NCBI GenBank assembly: GCA_020249415.1
Contig: JADCFR010000516.1
Coordinates: 1 to 5,491, forward strand
Direction: 5' to 3'
Source of the DNA: Roseomonas sp.
Lineage (GTDB): Bacteria > Pseudomonadota > Alphaproteobacteria > Acetobacterales > Acetobacteraceae
DNA length: 5,491 nucleotides
Shown here: piece after piece, positions 1 through 5,491 of the stretch
Layout: every line of letters starts with the position of its first letter
Numbering within the stretch: the stretch's first letter is position 1
The notes under the pieces: generated by a model
Seen by the model: only the letters and a program-made list of their open reading frames with translations
The model's database searches: none
Told to the model about the DNA's origin: nothing
Position numbers and translations under genes: made by a program

Positions 1-130
1 GCCCGCTTTCCAGCATGAATTCAGAAAGCTTCTGCCCGCGCATCGCGGCCGCGCGGTTGAACAACGCCTTGGTTTCCGCCGAGGCGCGGATTTGAATCAC
101 ATCATCCTTCGGGCGGCTGGTAGCGGACAT
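1..130 (-). CDS. DUF1778 / TacA-type antitoxin, N-terminal part (runs off left edge)
   Basis: Only the first 43 codons are in the window, starting with ATG at 130. The visible protein begins MSATSRPKDDVIQIRAS and continues with ETKALFNRAAAMRGQKLSEF. This matches the start of DUF1778 proteins: a beta strand with the pattern 'IxIRAS', then a helix with 'RAA..RG..LSEF', together a ribbon-helix-helix DNA-binding domain. Family members are antitoxins that bind their own promoter through this domain and neutralise a GNAT acetyltransferase toxin (TacT/AtaT type) with their C-terminal tail. The toxin gene would be expected just downstream, beyond the left edge, and cannot be confirmed here. A Shine-Dalgarno-like AAGAAGG lies about 9 bases before the ATG, which supports this start. 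Family assignment is fairly sure; that this is a complete toxin-antitoxin pair is inferred. Confidence 0.82.
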   Translation of the reverse strand, partial: MSATSRPKDDVIQIRASAETKALFNRAAAMRGQKLSEFMLESG

Positions 131-153
131 GAACAGCGACCTTCTTAAACAAG

Positions 154-185
154 ATTATCGCTAGTGTTTGTATGGCTATTGTCAA
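154..185 (-). promoter_or_regulatory. Candidate promoter/operator of the antitoxin gene
   Basis: Reading the minus strand, a perfect TTGACA hexamer (185 to 180) is followed by GATAAT (159 to 154), some 24 bases ahead of the ATG at 130. The 20-base spacer is longer than the usual 16-18, so either the true -10 is a weaker hexamer or the promoter depends on a bent or bound spacer. The interval is distinctly AT-richer than its surroundings. It overlaps two 11-base direct repeats (156-166 and 171-181). Autoregulation by the ribbon-helix-helix antitoxin at this site is the usual arrangement in the family, but here it is inference. Confidence 0.4.
156..181. repeat. Tandem 11-bp imperfect direct repeat in the antitoxin promoter
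   Basis: On the plus strand TATCGCTAGTG (156-166) and TATGGCTATTG (171-181) match at 9 of 11 positions and are separated by TTTG, giving a 15-base period. Both copies lie between or over the candidate -35 and -10 hexamers. Tandem operator half-sites are common for ribbon-helix-helix regulators, so this is a candidate operator for the adjacent DUF1778 protein. A chance match of this length is possible. Confidence 0.35.
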
Positions 186-384
186 TGTAAATGCCACAAG
201 GGGCGCGGCACGGTCTCAAGTCACGCCGCCGTCACGCGCGACAGCGGATGTGCCTCTGCACTCAACCACAGCACCTCATTCGAACAAAGAACTGGGCGGC
301 CAAGCCAGCAAGGTTTCCAGGCACCAACGCAAAATGCCCAAAAACAAATAGCATTTAAGCGACATCGCGCCCGGTCAGGGCCAC
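186..384. other. Intergenic stretch with no recognisable gene
   Basis: This stretch lies between the upstream side of the antitoxin promoter and the stop codon of the PfpI-family gene. An open frame on the plus strand crosses it (168-611) but is rich in P, S, R and Q, has no plausible ribosome binding site, and mostly mirrors the antisense of the PfpI gene, so it is taken as a shadow. A 7-base direct repeat GTCACGC occurs at 220-226 and 231-237. No convincing terminator for the PfpI-family gene was found: an AT-rich patch near 331-358 gives a short T run on the minus strand but no strong stem precedes it. Confidence 0.5.
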
Positions 385-1065
385 CTAGGCAACCCCCGCC
401 TCCGCCCCGTGAATCACCGAATCTTTCTCGGCATCCTCGCTCAATGATGCCCGGCGTATTCTTGCCGCCAACGCCTCACGTGCTTTTTTCAGCATTTCCC
501 GGCCATAGGGCGGTTCGGGCGAATACTCAATCGCGAGCTGAATGGATTTCGCCACCTCCTCGCCAAAGGCTTCGGCGGCAATGGCCAGGGCGCAGTCGAT
601 TCCAGCCGTAACGCCACCACCGGTGATCAGATTGCCATCCTTGACGATATTCTCCGCAACGGGAATGGCGCCAAACAGGGACAGCATTTCAAGGCTCATC
701 CAATGCGCTGCGGATCGCTTACCCTGCAAAAGCCCCGCCGCACCAAGCAACAAAGCGCCTGAGGTCACGCTGGTGATATAGCGTGCCGAAACCGCCCGCC
801 GCCTGAGGAAAGCAAGGGTCTCCGCATCATCCAGCAGGGGGTTCATCCCTGCCCCACCCGGCACGCAGATCAAATCAAGGTCGGGGCAGTCTTCCATGGT
901 GGTGTCCGGCAGAACGCGCATACCGCCGCTGGAACTCACGGGTGAAAGCGACTTCGCGACCAGAAACACTCTTGCATCTGGAAACTTTGTAAAAACCTCA
1001 TAGGGCATAATCAGATCGAGCTGGGTTATTTCGGGAAATAACAAAAGGCCGATATTAAAAGGCAT
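385..1065 (-). CDS. DJ-1/PfpI family protein, isonitrile hydratase-like, lacking the usual nucleophilic Cys
   Basis: This is a single-domain class I glutamine amidotransferase-like protein of 226 residues from the ATG at 1065. An in-frame GTG lies two codons earlier at 1071. GGAG sits 10 bases before the ATG but only 4 before the GTG, and relatives begin 'MPFxIGLLLFP', so the ATG is preferred. Family landmarks, numbered from the ATG, are the opening strand with FPEITQLDLIMPYEVF (conserved Asp17 and Glu23), the DLICVPGGAG turn (about 66-75), the nucleophile-elbow region SVTSGALLLGAAGLLQGK (about 99-116) and the AAHW segment after it. Most DJ-1/PfpI and isonitrile hydratase relatives read V-C-T-G at the elbow; here it is V-T-S-G, so the catalytic cysteine is Thr101. 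The frame is otherwise intact. Ordinary isonitrile hydratase or deglycase chemistry is therefore doubtful. A structural or ligand-binding role, or a different mechanism, is possible. It probably acts in the cytoplasm, as no signal peptide is seen. Confidence 0.85.
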   Translation of the reverse strand: MPFNIGLLLFPEITQLDLIMPYEVFTKFPDARVFLVAKSLSPVSSSGGMRVLPDTTMEDCPDLDLICVPGGAGMNPLLDDAETLAFLRRRAVSARYITSVTSGALLLGAAGLLQGKRSAAHWMSLEMLSLFGAIPVAENIVKDGNLITGGGVTAGIDCALAIAAEAFGEEVAKSIQLAIEYSPEPPYGREMLKKAREALAARIRRASLSEDAEKDSVIHGAEAGVA

Positions 1066-1090
1066 GGCCACGCGACTCCAAGTTTTGGAT

Positions 1091-1119
1091 AAACTAGCCA
1101 GCCCTTAAGCCTTTATCAA
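1091..1119 (-). promoter_or_regulatory. Candidate promoter of the PfpI-family gene
   Basis: On the minus strand TTGATA (1119 to 1114) and TAGTTT (1096 to 1091) are spaced by 17 bases and lie about 25 bases ahead of the start codon. The -35 fits sigma-70 consensus well (5 of 6) and the -10 poorly (3 of 6). The -35 falls in an A-tract-rich segment (1112-1130) in which TGATAAA occurs twice with a 12-base period, a pattern that can bend DNA. Confidence 0.3.
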
Positions 1120-1182
1120 TTTTTTTATCATTCTGCGCGCCGATGCCGCAAAACAAGCATCATTTATCCGGCAGGGCTTCCG

Positions 1183-1197
1183 CCAAACATCATTTGG
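1183..1197. promoter_or_regulatory. Inverted repeat CCAAA-N5-TTTGG, possible operator
   Basis: CCAAACATCATTTGG has perfect 5-base arms around a 5-base centre. Its centre overlaps the second copy of the CATCATTT repeat; the first copy lies 30 bases upstream, about three helical turns. It sits in the divergent promoter region, about 200 bases before the aldolase start and 120 before the PfpI-family start. It could be a regulator site, but no regulator gene is in the window. Confidence 0.25.
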
Positions 1198-1234
1198 CTT
1201 GCCGCGCCTTGCTAAAACGCTCGGTTGGTGGGTA

Positions 1235-1252
1235 GCCTGCGCAATCGCAGGC
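1235..1252. repeat. Short perfect hairpin in the divergent intergenic region
   Basis: GCCTGCG (1235-1241) and CGCAGGC (1246-1252) form a perfect 7-bp GC-rich stem with a CAAT loop. No T run follows on either strand, so it is not a typical intrinsic terminator. It may be a leader structure of the aldolase transcript if transcription begins upstream of it. Confidence 0.35.
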
Positions 1253-1395
1253 GGCTTGGAAAGCACCGCGCAAATATGGGGCGATTGCCTTCCTTGAGCT
1301 CAACCCATGGTAGAGACAGGGACAATTGAGCCAGTCGTCCGGCTCTTCCAGAGACACGCCAAGGCCACAGATCCTAGCGGAGGAAACAAACTCAA

Positions 1396-2145
1396 ATGAA
1401 TGCCATCAAACAAACCATCACTTCGGGCAACACCGCCATTGGCACAACCGCAGGACCGAATATTGATGTCTCGGTCCTGGCCGATGCCGGTTTTGATTTC
1501 ATCCTGTTCGACACGCAACACTCCCCCTGGGAGATCAAGCAGCTTGCCCCCTCCATTCAGGCGATGCGCGGCAAGAAGGCAGCCCCCCTGGTGCGGGTTG
1601 CTGCCAATCAGGCGGATCAGATCTGCTTCGCACTCGATGCCGGGGCGCGCGGCATCATTGCCCCCATGATCAATACGCGGGCCGAGGCCGAGGCGATGGT
1701 GCGGTCCTGCCGCTACTATCCGCTTGGCAATCGCAGCAATGCCGGCGTGCGCGGCGAATGGGGGGAGTTTCCCAAATACCGCGACTATCTGGATACGGTG
1801 AACCAGGAGCTTGTCATCATACCCATGATCGAAACCAGGCAGGCGTTGGAAAATCTGGATGCCATTGCATCGGTGCCGGGCGTTGACGTGCTGCTGATTG
1901 GGCCTTCCGATCTTTCCATCGAATTGGATGTGCCGCTCGATTATGCCTGCGATACATATCAGCGCGCATTGGATCAGATTGCAGCAACCGCCGCGAAGCA
2001 TGGCGTTGCGGCGGGCATGTATTTCATCCCGCCTGGCATGGAGCCTCATTTCTTCGTTGATAAGGGCTTCAAATTCTTCACCATGCCCTGGGGGCCCTGG
2101 GCCAGCACGGGTATTCAGAACGCGATTGCGGGCATCAAGCGCTAA
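1396..2145 (+). CDS. HpcH/HpaI family aldolase (2-oxo-3-deoxy acid aldolase type)
   Basis: This 249-residue protein has the usual length of class II, metal-dependent HpcH/HpaI aldolases (4-hydroxy-2-oxoheptanedioate or 2-dehydro-3-deoxyglucarate aldolase type), TIM-barrel enzymes that cleave 2-oxo-4-hydroxy acids to pyruvate and an aldehyde. Family landmarks are FDTQHSPW (catalytic His42), PLVRV (Arg67, pyruvate binding), GARGIIAPMINT (about 83-94), RYYPLGNRS (106-114), PMIET (metal ligand Glu146) and LIGPSDLS (metal ligand Asp172). Their spacing equals that of His45, Arg70, Glu149 and Asp175 in E. coli HpcH, so the active site looks complete. Two departures are Gln41 where most members have Glu before the catalytic His, and a Trp/Phe-rich end (FKFFTMPWGPWAS) instead of the usual 'GxD..L' tail, so the substrate may be unusual. 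GGAGGA at 1379-1384 precedes the ATG by 11 bases. The exporter gene follows, probably in the same operon. Confidence 0.9.
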   Translation: MNAIKQTITSGNTAIGTTAGPNIDVSVLADAGFDFILFDTQHSPWEIKQLAPSIQAMRGKKAAPLVRVAANQADQICFALDAGARGIIAPMINTRAEAEAMVRSCRYYPLGNRSNAGVRGEWGEFPKYRDYLDTVNQELVIIPMIETRQALENLDAIASVPGVDVLLIGPSDLSIELDVPLDYACDTYQRALDQIAATAAKHGVAAGMYFIPPGMEPHFFVDKGFKFFTMPWGPWASTGIQNAIAGIKR

Positions 2146-2150
2146 AGGAG
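2144..2150 (+). promoter_or_regulatory. Strong Shine-Dalgarno sequence without a normal start codon at the usual distance
   Basis: AAAGGAG overlaps the aldolase stop codon. The exporter frame has only ATC, GTC and TGG codons just after it; the first credible start is TTG at 2195, behind a 28-base hairpin. Either the hairpin brings this site nearer to the TTG, a rare start codon such as ATC at 2153 is used, or the site is vestigial. Confidence 0.4.
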
Positions 2151-2155
2151 ACATC

Positions 2156-2183
2156 GTCTGGCGCCGGAAAAAGGGCGCCAGAC
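2156..2183 (+). repeat. Perfect 10-bp inverted repeat (hairpin) between the aldolase and exporter genes
   Basis: GTCTGGCGCC (2156-2165) and GGCGCCAGAC (2174-2183) are perfect reverse complements around the 8-base loop GGAAAAAG. It lies 10 bases after the aldolase stop codon and 11 bases before the likely TTG start of the exporter. No T run follows, so it is not a standard terminator on the plus strand. A role in mRNA stability, partial attenuation, or control of exporter translation is more likely. Confidence 0.7.
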
Positions 2184-2194
2184 AAGGCCGGGCC

Positions 2195-3088
2195 TTGGAA
2201 AAGCATTCAACGCTACGCGGTGTGGCGCTGATGGTGGTGGCCATGGGGGTGCTGCCGCTTTTGGATGTTTGCGCCAAGTTCCTCGGCCAGGGCGGCATTC
2301 CCATACTGCAAATCGTCTGGGCGCGCATGTTCTTCGGCGCCGTATTCATCCTGCCCTTCGCCTTGCGCGCGGTGGGACCGCGCGGGCTATTGCCGGAAAG
2401 GCCCGGCTTTCACACGGCGCGCGCGGCCTTTCTGCTGGGATCAACGGGCTTTTTCTTCGGCGCCATCACTTTCATGCCGATTGCCGATAGCCTCGCCATC
2501 TTTTTCGTGCAGCCCTTGCTGATCACCGCCCTTTCGCCGCTGCTGCTGAAGGAACATGTCGGCCCGCGCCGCTGGGCGGCGGTCGCGATTGGCTTTTGCG
2601 GCACGCTGATCATCATCCGGCCCGGCTTGCAGGACTTCAACCCAGGCATGGCGCTGGCCTTTGCCTCTGGCACCTGCATGGCGCTTTACATGCTGATCAC
2701 GCGCCGGCTCGCGCGGGATGAAGACCCGCTGATGACGACCTTCCACACCAGCCTGATGGGCGCCGCGATGATGAGCCTGACGCTGCCCTTTTTGTGGCAG
2801 CCGCCCGATGCCAAGGAATGGGGCTTATTGCTGTTGCTGGCAGCAATTGCCGTGGCCGGGCATTTCCTGATTGCGCGCGCCTATACCATGGCCGAGGCGT
2901 CCCTGCTGGCGCCGCTGGCCTATACGGAAATGATCATGGCGACGCTGGCCGGCTGGTGGTTCTTTGGCGAAATGCCGGATCGCTGGACCTTTGCGGGTGT
3001 CGCGATCCTGATTGCCTGCGCGATTTATATTTCCGTGCGCGAGAGGGTGAAGCGCGTCACAACAGCGCGGGAGTTTGAGCAACCCTGA
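2195..3088 (+). CDS. EamA / drug-metabolite transporter (DMT) superfamily permease
   Basis: From the TTG at 2195 the product is 297 residues, the normal size for a ten-helix DMT permease of the inner membrane. Two EamA repeats are visible: roughly 8-143 (helices near 8-28, 36-56, 75-92, 98-117, 125-142) and 150-281 (near 150-168, 180-200, 209-226, 235-257, 263-281). The repeat ends carry the usual acidic marks after the fourth helix of each half, LLLKEHVG (about 117-123) and WFFGEMPDRW (about 255-264). A cytoplasmic basic tail (VRERVKR) ends the protein. Family members export metabolites or amino acids by proton antiport, or act as importers; substrate cannot be read from sequence. The start is uncertain: no ATG precedes helix 1, TTG 2195 has a weak AAGG 7 bases before it, and ATG at 2231 would cut into helix 1. 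Its place 49 bases after the aldolase suggests an operon in which it moves the aldolase's substrate or product. Confidence 0.87.
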   Translation: MEKHSTLRGVALMVVAMGVLPLLDVCAKFLGQGGIPILQIVWARMFFGAVFILPFALRAVGPRGLLPERPGFHTARAAFLLGSTGFFFGAITFMPIADSLAIFFVQPLLITALSPLLLKEHVGPRRWAAVAIGFCGTLIIIRPGLQDFNPGMALAFASGTCMALYMLITRRLARDEDPLMTTFHTSLMGAAMMSLTLPFLWQPPDAKEWGLLLLLAAIAVAGHFLIARAYTMAEASLLAPLAYTEMIMATLAGWWFFGEMPDRWTFAGVAILIACAIYISVRERVKRVTTAREFEQP

Positions 3089-3379
3089 GGCAAATACTGC
3101 GCGGGATTGGTCCACCCCATGAATAGCGTCGGATCGGCATCACGACCCTTCAGTTCCGCATCACCGTGGATCGCCCGAAAGGCTTGGTCGTAAAACCTCT
3201 GCCAGCGAACCAAGGATCCGCCCATGACCGACAAGAGGTCCCCACCATGGCCGCACGCATCAATGATCTGCTGGTGCTGGGGCGAGGTATCTCGAAGACC
3301 GATCTGGCAAAATATTTGCGCGACCGCGCTGCGATGCTGCAAACCTATATCATGGGAATGCTACAGGCCATCAAGGCGC
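3089..3379. other. Gap between convergent genes, with no assigned gene
   Basis: About 0.29 kb between the exporter stop codon and the stop of the Bug-family gene. No strong intrinsic terminator for either convergent gene was found. The minus strand has an open frame through most of it (3342 down to 3025) that contains a plausible-looking stretch (FYDQAFRAIHGDAELKGRD) but runs antisense into the exporter's 3' end. The plus strand has a short coding-like frame from 3247. One of these may be a decayed gene; I recognise neither. Confidence 0.4.
3247..3379 (+). pseudogene. Possible small gene or truncated relic, unrecognised
   Basis: From the ATG at 3247 the frame reads MAARINDLLVLGRG, then about 30 residues of helix-like sequence (TDLAKYLRDRAAMLQTYIMG), ending near KAPI at the border with the Bug-family gene. 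AAGAGG about 8 bases ahead of the ATG is a fair ribosome binding site. The frame stays open to 3642, but beyond 3380 it is antisense to the Bug gene and turns Pro/Arg/Gln-rich, so any real coding part probably ends near the border. This looks like a truncated 5' end of a larger gene or a chance open frame. No family was recognised. Confidence 0.25.
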
Positions 3380-4348
3380 CTATTCCACCCGGATCCCCGC
3401 CTTGGCCACCACATCGGCCCACATCGCCACCTCGCGCCGCAGCACAGCATCAAATTCAGCGGGGCTTTGCCCACCGGGTTCCGTGCCCAGTTCCAGGATG
3501 CGCTGCGTCAGATCAGGCGCGGCAATCGCCGCCGCAATCGCTTCATGGAGCTGCGCCTGAATGGCAGCGGGGGTGCGTGCCGGCAGGAAGGCCGCGACCC
3601 AGGTATCAGCTTCAAACCCCGGCACGGTTTCCGCGACACTAGGCACATCCGGAAAGGCACGGTTGCGCGTGGGCGATGTGACCGCGATGGGCCTGATCTG
3701 CCCTGACCGCGCCAGCCCTGCCGAGGCCGTCAGCGAATCAAAGCCAAGCTGCACATTACCCGCCGCCAAATCCTGCAAGGCAGGGCCGGAGCCGCGATAG
3801 GGGATATATTGAATATCCACCCCGGTAGTGAGCCGAAACAACTCCGCCCCCAAATGCGGCCCACCGCCGGGTGAGCCCGCCGTGTAATTCAGCTTGCCTG
3901 GATTGGCCCTGGCATAGGCGAGCAATTCGGCAATGGTCCGGATGGGCAGGCTTGGTGTTGCGGTCACCAGCATGGGCGTGCGCCCCAGCATGGTGATCGG
4001 CAAGAAGGCGCTTGGAATATCGAAAGGCGCCTTGTCCTTATGCGTCGTCGGCAGGATGGAATGGGCCGAGGCATTGATCAGCACCGTGTAACCATCGGGC
4101 GCCGCGCGGGCGACTTCCCCCATGCCAATAATGCCTGAAGCACCGGCGCGGTTTTCCACCACAATCTGCCAGCCCTTCTGTTCAGTGATCTTGCGCGCCA
4201 CCAGACGGCCCAGAATGTCACTCGGCCCGCCAGGCGGGAAGGCGATCACAAAGCGGATGGGCGCGCTGGGCCAGGTACCCTGGGCGCGGACGATGGCGGG
4301 CGCCAAGAGGCCGGCGGCAAGCACCCCCCGACGAGACAAAAGCGGCAT
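3380..4348 (-). CDS. Bug-family (TctC-like) periplasmic solute-binding protein
   Basis: The 322-residue product from the ATG at 4348 is a tripartite tricarboxylate transporter substrate-binding protein of the Bug family, which captures carboxylates in the periplasm. An ATG nine codons earlier (4375) is possible, but AGAAGGGG about 11 bases ahead of 4348 and the signal peptide beginning MPLLSRRGVLAAGLLAP favour 4348. The signal ends in IVRAQ, with likely cleavage after VRA, and the SRR motif suggests Tat export. Mature landmarks are FVIAFPPGGPSDILGRLVAR, VVENRAGASGIIGMGEVAR, APDGYTVL, YIPYRGSGPALQDLAAGNVQ and the late FPDVPSVAE, all typical. The loop usually reading 'GGxTD' is GGPSD. No TctA or TctB gene is in the window, as is common for these often orphan proteins. 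It lies 83 bases downstream of isocitrate dehydrogenase in the same direction. Ligand unknown. Confidence 0.92.
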   Translation of the reverse strand: MPLLSRRGVLAAGLLAPAIVRAQGTWPSAPIRFVIAFPPGGPSDILGRLVARKITEQKGWQIVVENRAGASGIIGMGEVARAAPDGYTVLINASAHSILPTTHKDKAPFDIPSAFLPITMLGRTPMLVTATPSLPIRTIAELLAYARANPGKLNYTAGSPGGGPHLGAELFRLTTGVDIQYIPYRGSGPALQDLAAGNVQLGFDSLTASAGLARSGQIRPIAVTSPTRNRAFPDVPSVAETVPGFEADTWVAAFLPARTPAAIQAQLHEAIAAAIAAPDLTQRILELGTEPGGQSPAEFDAVLRREVAMWADVVAKAGIRVE

Positions 4349-4377
4349 GGCCGAACACCCCTTCTCGCAAAGCATCA

Positions 4378-4403
4378 GCGTGACCCAGTTTCCCGGATCA
4401 CGC
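4378..4403 (-). terminator. Hairpin after isocitrate dehydrogenase, terminator-like without a T run
   Basis: On the minus strand GCGTGATCC (4403-4395) pairs with GGGTCACGC (4386-4378) as a 9-bp stem with one G-U pair and an 8-base loop, starting 28 bases past the isocitrate dehydrogenase stop. No T run follows. It may weaken read-through into the Bug gene or protect the 3' end of the upstream message. Confidence 0.35.
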
Positions 4404-4431
4404 CATAGCCTTGCTGGGCAGCGGGCGCGGC

Positions 4432-5491
<1,060 letters not shown>

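Larger units (their letters stand above)
1072..1395. other. Divergent intergenic region between the PfpI-family and aldolase genes
   Basis: About 0.32 kb separate two divergently transcribed genes. It contains an AT-rich segment near 1105-1135 (candidate minus-strand promoter), an 8-base direct repeat CATCATTT at 1158-1165 and 1188-1195 (30-base period), a 15-base inverted repeat at 1183-1197, and a 7-bp hairpin at 1235-1252. No convincing sigma-70 promoter for the aldolase gene was found, and no sigma-54 site with correct spacing. No open frame in it looks coding: a long minus-strand frame crossing 1300-2349 is the antisense of the aldolase. Confidence 0.55.

Noticed and set aside
168..611. 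Plus-strand open frame of 147 codons over the left intergenic region and the 3' part of the PfpI gene
   Set aside because: Composition is Pro/Ser/Arg/Gln-rich, no ribosome binding site is evident, and the second half is antisense to a clearly conserved gene.
1196..1214. Sigma-54-like promoter (TGGCTTG ... TTGCT)
   Set aside because: The GG and GC elements are 13 bases apart instead of the required 10.
1898..2194. Extension of the exporter frame upstream to an ATG at 1898
   Set aside because: The extra residues overlap the aldolase in another frame, show no membrane helix or family similarity, and would make the protein about 100 residues too long for a DMT permease.
1300..2349. Minus-strand open frame of 349 codons opposite the aldolase
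   Set aside because: The plus strand holds a full aldolase with all active-site motifs; the antisense frame has no recognisable domain and is a GC-rich shadow.
3309..3329. Minus-strand GC-rich hairpin followed by AAATATTTT as a terminator for the Bug gene
   Set aside because: The stem is only 4 bp with a 4-base loop and the T run is interrupted; too weak to call.

Overview
The window reads as ordinary chromosomal DNA of a GC-rich proteobacterium (about 60% GC by eye). A monomeric-type isocitrate dehydrogenase, a Bug-family periplasmic binding protein without its TctA/TctB partners, an HpcH/HpaI aldolase and a DMT-superfamily exporter together fit an alphaproteobacterium, perhaps an Acetobacteraceae-like lineage or possibly a betaproteobacterium. 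This placement is inference. No insertion sequence, CRISPR array, tRNA or rRNA was seen.

Layout from left to right: (1) the N-terminal part of a DUF1778/TacA-type ribbon-helix-helix antitoxin on the minus strand, running off the left edge, with a promoter-like region that carries a tandem 11-bp repeat; (2) a DJ-1/PfpI-family gene on the minus strand whose expected nucleophilic cysteine is replaced by threonine; (3) a divergent intergenic region of about 0.3 kb; (4) a plus-strand pair, an HpcH/HpaI-type aldolase followed by a ten-helix EamA/DMT transporter, separated by a perfect 10-bp inverted repeat; (5) a gap of about 0.29 kb between convergent genes, with at most a small gene or relic; (6) a minus-strand pair, a monomeric NADP-isocitrate dehydrogenase (5' end beyond the right edge) followed after 83 bases by a Bug-type solute-binding protein with a twin-arginine-like signal peptide.

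The aldolase and exporter probably form one transcription unit handling a 2-oxo acid or its cleavage products, although the substrate cannot be read from sequence. The isocitrate dehydrogenase and the Bug protein are co-oriented and may share a transcript, but a hairpin lies between them. I see no clear novel multi-gene system. The best leads are the cysteine-less PfpI protein, the hairpin and stranded Shine-Dalgarno sequence ahead of the exporter, the tandem repeat in the antitoxin promoter, and the unexplained convergent gap.
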